A stretch of DNA of 64,000 nt from Microbacterium ureisolvens (GTDB taxonomy: Bacteria; Actinomycetota; Actinomycetes; Actinomycetales; Microbacteriaceae), in the NCBI RefSeq assembly GCF_015278315.1, contig NZ_JADIJE010000001.1, forward strand, positions 62,001 to 126,000, written 5' to 3'. Below the pieces are notes generated by a model. That model saw nothing but the letters and a program-made list of their open reading frames with translations, searched no databases and had not been told where the DNA came from. Positions within the stretch are counted from its first letter, which is position 1. Each line of letters starts with the position of its first letter. The position numbers and the translations under genes are program-made. Positions 8,205-17,694 of this stretch are shown in pieces.

Positions 8205-9521
8205 ATGAGCGAAGACCTCGACGCCCGCGCCAAGGAACTCGACCGGACGCACGTGTTCCACTCGTGGTCCGCGCAGGCGGGCCTGGACCTCCCCGTGATC
8301 GCCGGCGGCTCGGGAACCGTCGTGTGGGATCACGCCGGCAACCGCATGCTGGACTTCTCGAGCCAGCTGGTCAACGTGAACATCGGGCACCAGCATCCCG
8401 CCGTCGTCAGCGCCATCCGCGAGCAGGCGGAGCGGCTCGCGACCATCGGCCCCGCCACGGCCAACCTCCACCGCGGGCTGGCCGCCCAGCGCATCCTCGA
8501 CAAGGCTCCCGACCGCTTCGCGAAGGTGTTCTTCACCAACGGCGGCGCCGACGCGATCGAGAACGCCATCCGCATGGCACGACTCCACACCGACCGCGAC
8601 ACGGTGCTGTCGACGTACCGCTCGTACCACGGGAACACGGGCGCGGCGATCGTCGCGACGGGCGACTGGCGACGGATGCCGAACCAGTACGCCCGCGGAC
8701 ACGTCCACTTCTTCGGGCCCTTCCTGTACCGCACCGAGTTCTGGGCGACGACGCCCGAGGAGGAGTCGGAGCGCGCCCTTCACCACCTGGAGCGGGTCAT
8801 CCAGTCCGAGGGGTCCGACACGATCGCTGCGCTGCTGCTGGAGTCCGTCCCCGGCACGGCCGGCATCATGCTGCCGCCTCCCGGCTACCTCGCAGGAGTG
8901 CGGGCGCTGGCCGACAAGTACGGGATCGTCCTGATCCTCGACGAGGTCATGGCGGGCTTCGGCCGCACCGGCCGATGGTTCGCGTTCCAGGGCTATGACG
9001 TCGTGCCCGACCTGATCACCTTCGCCAAGGGCGTGAACTCCGGCTACGTGCCGGTGGGCGGCGTCATCATCTCGCCCGAGATCTCGTCGACGTTCGACGA
9101 CCGGGTGTTCCCCGGCGGACTCACGTATTCCGGGCATCCGCTGGCCGCGGCATCCATCGTCGCCTCGATCGACGCGATGGAGTCGGAGGGCATCGTCGAG
9201 AACGCGCGCCGGGTCGGCGAAGACGCCATCGGCCCCGGGCTCGCGGAGCTGGCAGAGAAGCATCCGCTCATCGGCGAGGTGCGGGGCGAGGGCGTGTTCT
9301 GGGCGCTCGACCTCGTCTCGGACCGCGACACCCGCGAACCGGTCGGCGCCGACGTCATCGGCCGGCTCAAGAAGGAGCTGACCTCGCGTGGCCTGCTGCC
9401 GTTCGCCGCGGAGAACCGCATCCACGTCGTGCCACCCTGCGTGGTCACCGACGGGGAGGTGCAGGAGGCGATGTCGATTTACGATGAAGCTCTGACGAAG
9501 GTCGAAGGCGACCTCGCGTGA
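8205..9521 (+). CDS. class III PLP-dependent omega-aminotransferase (beta-alanine / beta-aminoisobutyrate type)
   Basis: This 438-residue fold-type I aminotransferase transfers the amino group of an omega-amino acid to pyruvate or 2-oxoglutarate. The PLP-contacting Asp is D246 in LILDEVMAGFGRTG, the Schiff-base Lys is K275 in ITFAKGVNSGY, and the TNGGADAIENAIR phosphate-cup motif is near 111-123. In reductive pyrimidine degradation this step turns beta-alanine or beta-aminoisobutyrate into a semialdehyde. The next gene oxidises such semialdehydes to acyl-CoA, so the pair finishes the pathway begun by hydA. A paralogue lies at 53328. Substrate range cannot be fixed from sequence alone. Confidence 0.88.
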   Translation: MSEDLDARAKELDRTHVFHSWSAQAGLDLPVIAGGSGTVVWDHAGNRMLDFSSQLVNVNIGHQHPAVVSAIREQAERLATIGPATANLHRGLAAQRILDKAPDRFAKVFFTNGGADAIENAIRMARLHTDRDTVLSTYRSYHGNTGAAIVATGDWRRMPNQYARGHVHFFGPFLYRTEFWATTPEEESERALHHLERVIQSEGSDTIAALLLESVPGTAGIMLPPPGYLAGVRALADKYGIVLILDEVMAGFGRTGRWFAFQGYDVVPDLITFAKGVNSGYVPVGGVIISPEISSTFDDRVFPGGLTYSGHPLAAASIVASIDAMESEGIVENARRVGEDAIGPGLAELAEKHPLIGEVRGEGVFWALDLVSDRDTREPVGADVIGRLKKELTSRGLLPFAAENRIHVVPPCVVTDGEVQEAMSIYDEALTKVEGDLA

Positions 9522-9567
9522 CACGTGCACGCCCTCTCACGAGGAGGGCTTCCGAAGGAGGAACACG

Positions 9568-11085
<1,518 letters not shown>

Positions 11086-11100
11086 AGCCCCGCCTCCGTC

Positions 11101-11296
11101 CGCCGAACCCACCCTTTCCGGGCGAACCCACCCGTTTCGTGCCCCCGCAAGGGGTGGGTTCGGCGATGAGGGGTGGGTTCGGCGATAAGGGTGGTCGCGC
11201 CTCGAGGGGTGGGTTCGGCGATGAGGGGTGGGTTCGGCGATAAGGGTGGTCGCACCTTGAGGGTGGGTTCGGCGATGAGGGGTGGGTTCGGCGAAG
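11101..11296. repeat. higher-order extragenic repeat array (GGTGGGTTCGGCGA units)
   Basis: The unit GGTGGGTTCGGCGA starts at 11153, 11172, 11208, 11227, 11262 and 11281, giving spacings 19, 36, 19, 35, 19. It is therefore a doublet repeated three times with a period of about 55 bases. Two inverted copies of the word (CGAACCCACC) lie at 11104-11113 and 11123-11132. The array fills the whole gap between two convergent genes. The inverted copies allow long hairpins, so bidirectional termination is possible. The spacers are too short and irregular for CRISPR. Confidence 0.85.
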
Positions 11297-11308
11297 CAGG
11301 CGTGCGGC

Positions 11309-12274
11309 TCAGGAGTCCGATGGCTGCGGCGCGAACACCGTCACCGCCGCCGGGTGGGCGGCGCAGCGGAGGCTGAAGCCACCCGGAGCGCGCTGCTCGA
11401 GTTCGCCGTCGTGGACGAAGACGGACGGATGCCCCGGCTCGGGCCGCACCTGCAGCTCGAGCTCCCGCACCACGAGCCGCTCGACATCCTCGTCGCGCGG
11501 GAACAAGCGCACGACCCGCAGCACGGCGGCCGTGCGCTTGCCGAACGCGAGCGAGGCGAGAGCGCGGACCTTCGACCCGCGGGCATGGTGGATGCGGATG
11601 TCGAGGACGCCCGTCTCGGCCTCCTGCCGCTGCATCGTGGCGACGCGCTCCGGGTCATTGCGCCCGACGCTCACGAACACCGACCACACGCGCGCCCGGC
11701 GTCCGTCGCGCACGATCGTGAGCGGCTCGGCACGACGAAGCGCCGCCGCGGTCGCGACGACGCCGCCGATCCACTTGCCGAGACTGGTGCGGCGCTCCCG
11801 CTCCTCGATCAGCTCGGGGTAGGCGCCGACCGACACGACGTTCAGCACGGTCAGCGGCTGGTCGTCGTCGGCCGTCGCGTCCGCGACACCGACCTCGACG
11901 GTGGAGCCCGCCTCGTACGCGTCGATGGCGGCGTCGACGCTGTCGACGCCGAGCGCGCGCACGAAGTGGTTGAACGTCCCGCCGGGCATCGCGAGGAGCG
12001 GGCGATCGTACGTGCGGGCGAGGTGCGCCATGCGCGAGACGGATCCGTCGCCGCCGTAGATCCCGAGCACGTCGGGTGCGGCATCCGTCTTCATCGCCTC
12101 GGAGACGACGTCCGCGAGGTCCTCGCCCTCCGCCAGCTCGTGCACGACCGCGTCGGGCAGTCGCTCGGCGAAGGTGCCGGCGGGGTCGGCCCGGACGACC
12201 GCCGTGCCCGACGCCGCGTTGCGGATGATGAGCACGCCGCGGCCGCGCCGATCCGGTGCCGGGGCGAGGTCCAT
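11309..12274 (-). CDS. diacylglycerol-kinase-family lipid kinase (YegS/DgkB-like)
   Basis: This 321-residue protein phosphorylates a lipid or long-chain-base hydroxyl with ATP in related enzymes. The nucleotide-binding motif GGDGS is at residues 74-78, preceded by IIRNAASG (16-23) and followed by MPGGTFNHFVRALG, the conserved block lining the active site. The C-terminal beta-sandwich is present. Length is normal. The ATG at 12274 is preceded on the minus strand by TAGTCT with a 6-nt gap, suggesting a leaderless mRNA. The substrate is unknown. Confidence 0.85.
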   Translation of the reverse strand: MDLAPAPDRRGRGVLIIRNAASGTAVVRADPAGTFAERLPDAVVHELAEGEDLADVVSEAMKTDAAPDVLGIYGGDGSVSRMAHLARTYDRPLLAMPGGTFNHFVRALGVDSVDAAIDAYEAGSTVEVGVADATADDDQPLTVLNVVSVGAYPELIEERERRTSLGKWIGGVVATAAALRRAEPLTIVRDGRRARVWSVFVSVGRNDPERVATMQRQEAETGVLDIRIHHARGSKVRALASLAFGKRTAAVLRVVRLFPRDEDVERLVVRELELQVRPEPGHPSVFVHDGELEQRAPGGFSLRCAAHPAAVTVFAPQPSDS

Positions 12275-12399
12275 ACGGCGAGACTACCCACGCGACGTCA
12301 CTCAAACCCTGGTCTTGCGCTGAGGCCCGCGCGCTGCTCAGGGTCTCGGCGCAGACGCCCTGGCTCGGCGGCTGCACGTGGAGGCCTGAGCGGCCCGGG

Positions 12400-12870
12400 T
12401 CACGCGGGCAGGATCGGGCGGTTCTCGTAGAAGGTCTGCAGCACCACGGTGGTGCGGGTGTTCACCGAGGCGGCGGCGCGGATGTCGCGGATCAGCGACT
12501 CGAGATGGCGTGGGGTGGCGACCCGCACGAGCAGGATGTAGCTCGCGTCGCCCGCGATCGAGTGGCATGCCTCGATCTCGGTCAGATGCTCGAGCAGCTC
12601 CGGGGCGTTGTCGGGCTGGGCCGGGTCGAGCGGCGTGATCTCGACGAAGGCCGCGAGCGGCTTGCCGACGGCCTCGGCATCGACCACGGCACGGTAGCCG
12701 GTGATCACGCCGCGCGCCTCGAGACGCCGCAGGCGCGTCTGCACCGCCGACACCGAGAGCCCCACCGCAGTGGAGAGCTCGGCGAGCGTCGCGCGCGCGT
12801 TGCGCGAGACCTCGCGCACGATCCCGGCGTCGATGTCGTCGTCGAGGCGTCCGGGGCCGTCTTCGCTCAT
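12400..12870 (-). CDS. Lrp/AsnC-family transcriptional regulator
   Basis: This 156-residue regulator has an N-terminal winged HTH (IVREVSRNARATLAELSTAVG then SVSAVQTRLRRLEARGVI) and a C-terminal RAM/ligand-binding domain (AFVEITPL...AGDASYILLVRV). The start at 12870 is chosen because it begins the HTH region and a TAGTCT -10 lies 7 nt upstream (12878-12883), giving a leaderless mRNA. It is divergent from the DUF6421 operon. Two CCGGAAG palindromes spaced 31 bp lie in the shared promoter region. It probably senses an amino acid or related amine and controls that operon and itself. Confidence 0.9.
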   Translation of the reverse strand: MSEDGPGRLDDDIDAGIVREVSRNARATLAELSTAVGLSVSAVQTRLRRLEARGVITGYRAVVDAEAVGKPLAAFVEITPLDPAQPDNAPELLEHLTEIEACHSIAGDASYILLVRVATPRHLESLIRDIRAAASVNTRTTVVLQTFYENRPILPA

Positions 12871-12902
12871 GGATCCGAGACTAACAGTGGCGCTCCGCGG
12901 CA

Positions 12903-12949
12903 ACCGGAAGTCTTCCGGTCATGCGGCTGTTTCGCCGGAAGTTCTCCCG
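12903..12949. promoter_or_regulatory. two palindromic operators spaced 31 bp in the lrp / DUF6421 divergent promoter
   Basis: ACCGGAAGTCTTCCGGT (12903-12919) is a perfect palindrome. CCGGAAGTTCTCCCG (12935-12949) is a degenerate copy whose centre is 31 bp away, about three helical turns, as expected for Lrp-type oligomers. A -10-like TAGACT follows at 12950-12955 for the DUF6421 gene, so the second site lies in its spacer. The first overlaps the -35 region of the regulator. Confidence 0.6.
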
Positions 12950-12997
12950 TAGACTCGTCTCGCGAGATCATCCTCGACCGAAGATCGGAGGTTCACC

Positions 12998-14434
12998 ATG
13001 TCCACTCACGCCCGCGCCACGCAGGTCATCGTCGGCGAGCCCGAGGTCGTCGAGGACGCCGCACGCGTCGAGCACAGCGACGCCTGGCTGAGCCTCAAGG
13101 CGGCCGCCACGGCCCTTCAGGGTCTCCAGGCCCAAGACGGATCGATCCCCGCTCCGACGGACTCGACGACCGAGGACGCACACGACGAGGCACGCATGCA
13201 CGTCGCGCAGATCGTCGCCGGCATCCGCGCCCTCGCTCCCTCGTTCCCCCACGACGCCGAGTACCTCGCCGCGTCGGTACGCGACTTCGAGCGGTGGGCC
13301 GACAGCGGGTTCGGCATCCCGGACTTCCTCGAGTCGCTCGTGGCGTTCCAGCCGCAGCAGCACCGGGTCGACGGCATCCGTCATCTCGTCGTCTTTCCGA
13401 TGTACACGCAGAACGGCTCGCGCGATCGGCACGTCGAGGCGGTGCTCGTCGAGGTCATCTGGCCGGAGTTCATCGCGCAGCTGGAGGCAGGCGACTACGG
13501 CAACAAGCTGTTCGTGTCGCTGCGGTTCCTCGACTTCACGCCGGGCTACGACACCAACAGCGCCGTGCTCTTCCCGGAGACCGTCGCCATGCGCGAGATC
13601 CCGACGTTCACGTGGGGCGCGATCTTCCAGGACCGCGAGGCCGCGCGCTACCGCCGGGTGGTGCGCGCCGCGGCCGACATCACGAAGCTCGAGCTGCCCG
13701 CCGACGCCGCGCGCATGCTCGACGACCAGCAGCTCACCGAGAAGACGTTCGTGATGTGGGACATCATCCACGACCGCACCCACATGCGCGGCGACCTGCC
13801 GTTCGATCCGTTCATGATCAAGCAGCGGATGCCGTACTTCCTGTACTCGCTCGAAGAGCTGCGGTGCGATCTCACGGCGTTCCGCGAGTGCGTCGCGATC
13901 GAGAAGCGCCTCACCGCGCAGGAGTCGCTGACCCCGGCCGAGGCGGAGATGCTCGAGCACGCGCGGCTCGTTCAGTACGCCGTGATCTTCGACCGGATCT
14001 TCCGGTTCTCGATCACCGGCTCGCGCGTGCGCAACTACGACGGCCTCGGCGGCCAGCTGCTGTTCGCGTGGCTGCACCAGCGCGGCGTGCTGCACTGGAC
14101 CGACACCGCACTCGCCTTCGACTGGGATGAGGTGCCGGCCGCGGTCGTCGCGCTCGGCGACGCGATCGACGAGCTCTACTGGCGCTCGATCGACCGGCCG
14201 AAGACCGCCCACTGGCTCGCCGCGTACGACCTCGTCCGTGGCACGCTCACGCCGAACCCCGCGTCGCAGTGGGCGCGCGGGCTGCCGGACGAGGTGCTCG
14301 CCGGAGCTCCCAAGGGCTACACCGATGCGGTGATGGACGACGAGTTCCCGCTGTCGATGTTCTTCGAGGCGCTCGACCGCAAGATGAAGCCGGTCATCGA
14401 GTCCACCGCGGGCATCACGGGCCGCGACTCCTGA
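12998..14434 (+). CDS. DUF6421-family protein with a possible HxxxH / EExxxD metal site
   Basis: This 478-residue protein belongs, as I recall, to DUF6421, an actinobacterial family without an assigned function. ATG 12998 follows GGAGG. There is no signal peptide or membrane segment. The middle carries MWDIIHDRTHMRG with H258 and H262, and 24 residues later SLEELRCDLTAF (E286, E287, D291). That geometry resembles gluzincin-type peptidases such as dipeptidyl-peptidase III, where the second motif supplies a metal-binding Glu, but here Asp replaces the catalytic Glu after the first His. The protein is first in an operon with an SDR and a threonine-aldolase-like enzyme under Lrp-type control, which suggests metabolism of an amino-acid-like compound. 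Confidence 0.8.
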   Translation: MSTHARATQVIVGEPEVVEDAARVEHSDAWLSLKAAATALQGLQAQDGSIPAPTDSTTEDAHDEARMHVAQIVAGIRALAPSFPHDAEYLAASVRDFERWADSGFGIPDFLESLVAFQPQQHRVDGIRHLVVFPMYTQNGSRDRHVEAVLVEVIWPEFIAQLEAGDYGNKLFVSLRFLDFTPGYDTNSAVLFPETVAMREIPTFTWGAIFQDREAARYRRVVRAAADITKLELPADAARMLDDQQLTEKTFVMWDIIHDRTHMRGDLPFDPFMIKQRMPYFLYSLEELRCDLTAFRECVAIEKRLTAQESLTPAEAEMLEHARLVQYAVIFDRIFRFSITGSRVRNYDGLGGQLLFAWLHQRGVLHWTDTALAFDWDEVPAAVVALGDAIDELYWRSIDRPKTAHWLAAYDLVRGTLTPNPASQWARGLPDEVLAGAPKGYTDAVMDDEFPLSMFFEALDRKMKPVIESTAGITGRDS

Positions 14435-14497
14435 GCCCGGCCCCTCCCGCCCCCGGCGCTCGCGCCCCGCGCGTCGCACCGGGCGCCCCAACCCTCT

Positions 14498-14579
14498 GTC
14501 GAGATCGCGGTTTCTCGGCGAGATCGCACGTCGTCGGCACCGATGACGTGGTTGTTCGACGAGAAACCGCGATGTCGAC
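14498..14579. repeat. extragenic inverted repeat C
   Basis: Left arm 14498-14521 (beginning GTCGAGATCGCGGTTTCTCG) pairs with 14556-14579 with about two mismatches over 24 bases. An inner stem CACGTC...GACGTG (14527-14550) continues the pairing, so almost the entire 82 bases fold into one hairpin. It sits between the DUF6421 stop and the SDR start. Confidence 0.75.
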
Positions 14580-14595
14580 GTGAAAGGGTGGAGGA

Positions 14596-15309
14596 ATGAG
14601 CGTCGCAGGCAGACTCGTCCTCATCGCAGGAGCCACCAGTGCGTCCGGTCTCGCCGCGGCTCGCGAACTCCGGGACGCCGGTGCGCGCGTGGTCGCGGTC
14701 GGGCATGATCCCGACAAGCTGCGCCGGTTCGCGCAGGCGCTGGAGACGGATGCCGGGCCTCTTTCCATCGGCTCCTCCGGCGCCGTGCGCACCGAGGTCT
14801 GCGACCTGACCGACGAAGGCGATGTCGCCGCGCTCGCCGACCGCGTGCGCGACGCCGACGGACCCGTCGACGGCGTGCTCCACCTCGTCGGCGGGTGGCG
14901 CGGCGGCGGGGGCCTCGCGGGACAGAGCGACGAGGACTACCGCTTCCTCGAGCGCTCACTCACCGCGCTCCGCCATGTCAGCCGCGCGTTCGACGCGGAC
15001 CTGCGCGCCTCCGAGTCCGCCCGCACCGCGATCGTGTCATCCACCGCCGTCGAGCGCCCGCTGGCCGGCGGAGCGAACTATGCGGCCATCAAGGCCGCGA
15101 GCGAGGCGTGGGCCCGCGCGCTCGCACAGGGCTTCGCCAAGGACGCCCGCGATGCCGGCAGGCCGCTGGCCGCGGCATCCGTCATCTTCCGCACCAAGAG
15201 CCTCGACGGCCTCGAGGAGGCGCTCGCCCAGCGCTTCGCGGACCTGTGGATGACCGAGGCGGCAGACCTCAACGACACCATCGTCGAACTCACCGACCCT
15301 TCCCTCTGA
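14596..15309 (+). CDS. SDR-family NAD(P)-dependent oxidoreductase
   Basis: This 237-residue Rossmann-fold enzyme has the cofactor motif GATSASG (12-18), the catalytic Ser in AIVSSTAVE and the Tyr/Lys pair in NYAAIKAASEAW. The cofactor loop carries S in place of a Gly. It probably oxidises or reduces a hydroxyl or carbonyl group of a metabolite shared with the flanking DUF6421 and threonine-aldolase-like proteins. The start follows AAAGGG and GGAGGA. It is separated from DUF6421 by a long hairpin, so expression may differ between the two. Confidence 0.85.
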   Translation: MSVAGRLVLIAGATSASGLAAARELRDAGARVVAVGHDPDKLRRFAQALETDAGPLSIGSSGAVRTEVCDLTDEGDVAALADRVRDADGPVDGVLHLVGGWRGGGGLAGQSDEDYRFLERSLTALRHVSRAFDADLRASESARTAIVSSTAVERPLAGGANYAAIKAASEAWARALAQGFAKDARDAGRPLAAASVIFRTKSLDGLEEALAQRFADLWMTEAADLNDTIVELTDPSL

Positions 15310-15356
15310 CGACCCGCGGCGGCACCCGGCCGGCCGCGAGACGAGATTGGACCCCC

Positions 15357-16427
15357 GTGACCACGCTCCACGACCCGAACCTGCGCGGCTTCGCCTCCGA
15401 CAACTACTCCGGCATCCATCCCGAGGTGCTGGCGGCGATCGCCGCCGCGAACGACGGCCACCAGGTCTCGTACGGCGAAGACGCGTACACGGAGCGGCTC
15501 CAGGAGGTCATGGCCGGGCACTTCGGCGAGGGCGTCGAGGCCTACCCGGTGTTCAACGGGACCGGTGCGAACGTCGTCGGCATGCAGTCCATGCTCCCCC
15601 GCTGGGGCGCCGTGGTCACGGCCGGCACCGCCCACATCAACGTCGACGAGGGCGGCGCCCCGGAGCGGGTCGCGGGCATCAAGCTCCTCACCGTGCCGAC
15701 CGACGACGGCAAGCTCACCCCCGAGCTCATCGACCGCGAGGCATGGGGCTGGGGCGACGAGCACCGCGCGCAGCCGCTCGTCGTGTCGATCACGCAGTCC
15801 ACCGAGCTCGGCACGCTCTACAGCGTGGATGAGGTCGCCGCGATCGCCGACCACGCGCACGGGCTCGGGATGCACGTGCACATGGACGGCTCGCGCATCT
15901 CCAACGCCGCCGCCTCGCTGGGGGTGCCCTTCCGCCGGTTCACACGCGACGCCGGCGTCGACGTGCTGAGCTTCGGCGGCACCAAGAACGGCGCGATGCT
16001 CGGCGAGGCGGTCGTGGTGCTGAACCCCGAGGCCTCTCACGGGCTGAAGTTCCTCCGCAAGCTCGACATGCAGCTGGCGTCGAAGATGCGCTTCGTCTCG
16101 GCGCAGCTGCTCGCGCTCCTCGAGGGCGACCTGTGGCTGCGCAACGCCTCGCACTCGAACGCGATGGCGCAGCGCCTGCGCACCGGGATCGAGGCGGGGC
16201 TCGCCGACGGCTCGATCCGCGGCGTCGCGTTCACGCAGCCGACGCAGGCGAACGGCGTCTTCGCCACGCTGCCCGAGGGCGTCGCCGACCGCCTCCGTGC
16301 GTCGTTCCGCTTCTACGACTGGGATGCCGCGAAGAACGAGGTGCGGTGGATGTGCAGCTTCGACACCTCGGAGAACGACATCGACGCGTTCCTCGCCGCG
16401 ATCGCGCGGGAGACGTCGGCCGCCTGA
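15357..16427 (+). CDS. threonine-aldolase-like / beta-eliminating PLP enzyme
   Basis: The 356-residue fold-type I PLP enzyme starts at GTG 15357 (residues TTLHDPNLRGFASDNY). FASDNYSGIHPEV near the N-terminus, the cofactor Asp D177 in HMDGSR and the Schiff-base Lys K210 in SFGGTKNGAMLGE mark the low-specificity L-threonine aldolase group, which cleaves beta-hydroxy-amino acids to glycine and an aldehyde. It is the third gene of the Lrp-linked operon. An aldehyde product could feed the SDR next door; that coupling is inference. Confidence 0.9.
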   Translation: MTTLHDPNLRGFASDNYSGIHPEVLAAIAAANDGHQVSYGEDAYTERLQEVMAGHFGEGVEAYPVFNGTGANVVGMQSMLPRWGAVVTAGTAHINVDEGGAPERVAGIKLLTVPTDDGKLTPELIDREAWGWGDEHRAQPLVVSITQSTELGTLYSVDEVAAIADHAHGLGMHVHMDGSRISNAAASLGVPFRRFTRDAGVDVLSFGGTKNGAMLGEAVVVLNPEASHGLKFLRKLDMQLASKMRFVSAQLLALLEGDLWLRNASHSNAMAQRLRTGIEAGLADGSIRGVAFTQPTQANGVFATLPEGVADRLRASFRFYDWDAAKNEVRWMCSFDTSENDIDAFLAAIARETSAA

Positions 16428-16452
16428 CGCGCCCAGCCGCCGCGCGGGCGCG
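16428..16452. terminator. bidirectional hairpin between convergent genes
   Basis: CGCGCCC (16428-16434) and GGGCGCG (16446-16452) form a 7-bp stem that exactly fills the gap between the plus-strand stop at 16427 and the minus-strand stop at 16453. Confidence 0.6.
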
Positions 16453-17694
16453 CTACCGACCGAGCGCGCCGAGGATGTCGGTCAGCGTCTCGGGGCCGCC
16501 CACGTTGCCCGGCACCACCACGTAGGTGAGCTCGTCACCGCCGGTGGACACCAGATCCCACACCGAGACTCCGGCCAGCACCTGACCGCGGACCCGCGCC
16601 CGGGTCGCACCGATCGCCGTGCGTGCGAGCTCGGCCGACGTGATGCCGCCCTTCGCCACGACCACACCGGCGTCCGGCACCAGCTCCCGCACGGCGGTCG
16701 TGAGCGCCTGCATCACGAGCTCGCCGTGGCGCAGCGTGTCGTGCTCCTCGCGGCGCCGGCGCTCAGTCGCGATGATCGCCAGCCCGGAGGCCGCGAGCTG
16801 CTCGCGTGCGCGGTCGGCCGCCGCACGGCCCGCAGCCTCCGGGTCGGCGAAGGCGTCGTCGGTCGGGATGACGACGGCCGGCCCGTGCTGTGCCTCCACC
16901 GCCGCCAGCTGCGCGCCGGCGCCCGCGGTGTGCGACCCGCACGCCAGCACGGTCGGCACGGCGGCGTCCAGGAGCGGCCGCTCGAGCAGCCCCTCGCTGC
17001 GGACGCCCGCGAGGGCCGCCGCCAACGGCGCAGCGCTGCGCACCACGACCGAACGGCCGGCCTCTCGCGCACGGCGGATGCCCTGGGCGATCGCCTCGAT
17101 GTCGTCATCGTCCTCGGCGTCGGGCAGCACCACGGCTCCGGCCGGCGCGGTACGCAGCGCCTCCGCGACGGCACCCGCCCGCACATCCTCGAGGCCGACA
17201 CCGATCGCCGGCCGCCCGGCCTTCTCGGCGACGTACTCCGTCAGCACGCCCGACGAGAACGGGAACACCGGATCCTGCGCGAACTCCGTGAGGTGGGCGG
17301 GCCGCGTGCCCTGCGCATCCTTCACGAGGTGCACTCCGCCGACGGTCGTACGCCCGCCCGCGGGGAATGCCGGCGAGAACACGATGACGGCGTCATCGTC
17401 GAGGAACTGCTCGGCCTCGGCGAAGACGTGTCCGCGCAGCGTGGAGTCGCCCCGCAGGACGAACTGCACCTCTGCATCGACCCGCGCCGCCGCTTCGCGG
17501 GCGGCGTCGCGGACGCGGCGCACCAGTGCGACGGCTTCGTCCTCGTCGATGGCCCGGGAGTTGGTCTGCACGTAGACGCTGTCGGCGTCCCGCAGGGCTT
17601 CTTCGATCGCGTCGGCGTCGAACTGCAGCATCACGGTGACGCCCGACGCTGACTGCGTGCCGGTCGGATCGTCGTCGAGGACGACCGTCTTCAT
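16453..17694 (-). CDS. four-carbon acid sugar kinase family protein (DUF1537, OtnK/DtnK/OiaK-like)
   Basis: This 413-residue kinase has the family's N-terminal DDDPTGTQS (7-15), RGDSTLRGH near residues 80-88 and the C-terminal nucleotide block with VAKGGITS and GNVGG. Members phosphorylate 3-oxo-tetronates (threonate and erythronate pathways) or 3-oxo-isoapionate. It overlaps the preceding beta-hydroxyacid dehydrogenase by 4 nt and is the last gene of the operon that starts at 22904. The decarboxylating aldolase (OtnC) that usually follows is absent from this window, so the substrate is open. Confidence 0.88.
   Translation of the reverse strand: MKTVVLDDDPTGTQSASGVTVMLQFDADAIEEALRDADSVYVQTNSRAIDEDEAVALVRRVRDAAREAAARVDAEVQFVLRGDSTLRGHVFAEAEQFLDDDAVIVFSPAFPAGGRTTVGGVHLVKDAQGTRPAHLTEFAQDPVFPFSSGVLTEYVAEKAGRPAIGVGLEDVRAGAVAEALRTAPAGAVVLPDAEDDDDIEAIAQGIRRAREAGRSVVVRSAAPLAAALAGVRSEGLLERPLLDAAVPTVLACGSHTAGAGAQLAAVEAQHGPAVVIPTDDAFADPEAAGRAAADRAREQLAASGLAIIATERRRREEHDTLRHGELVMQALTTAVRELVPDAGVVVAKGGITSAELARTAIGATRARVRGQVLAGVSVWDLVSTGGDELTYVVVPGNVGGPETLTDILGALGR

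Noticed and set aside
11101-11296. Possible CRISPR array
   Set aside because: Units are 14-19 bases with 5-22-base gaps that themselves repeat; no spacer diversity and no cas genes.
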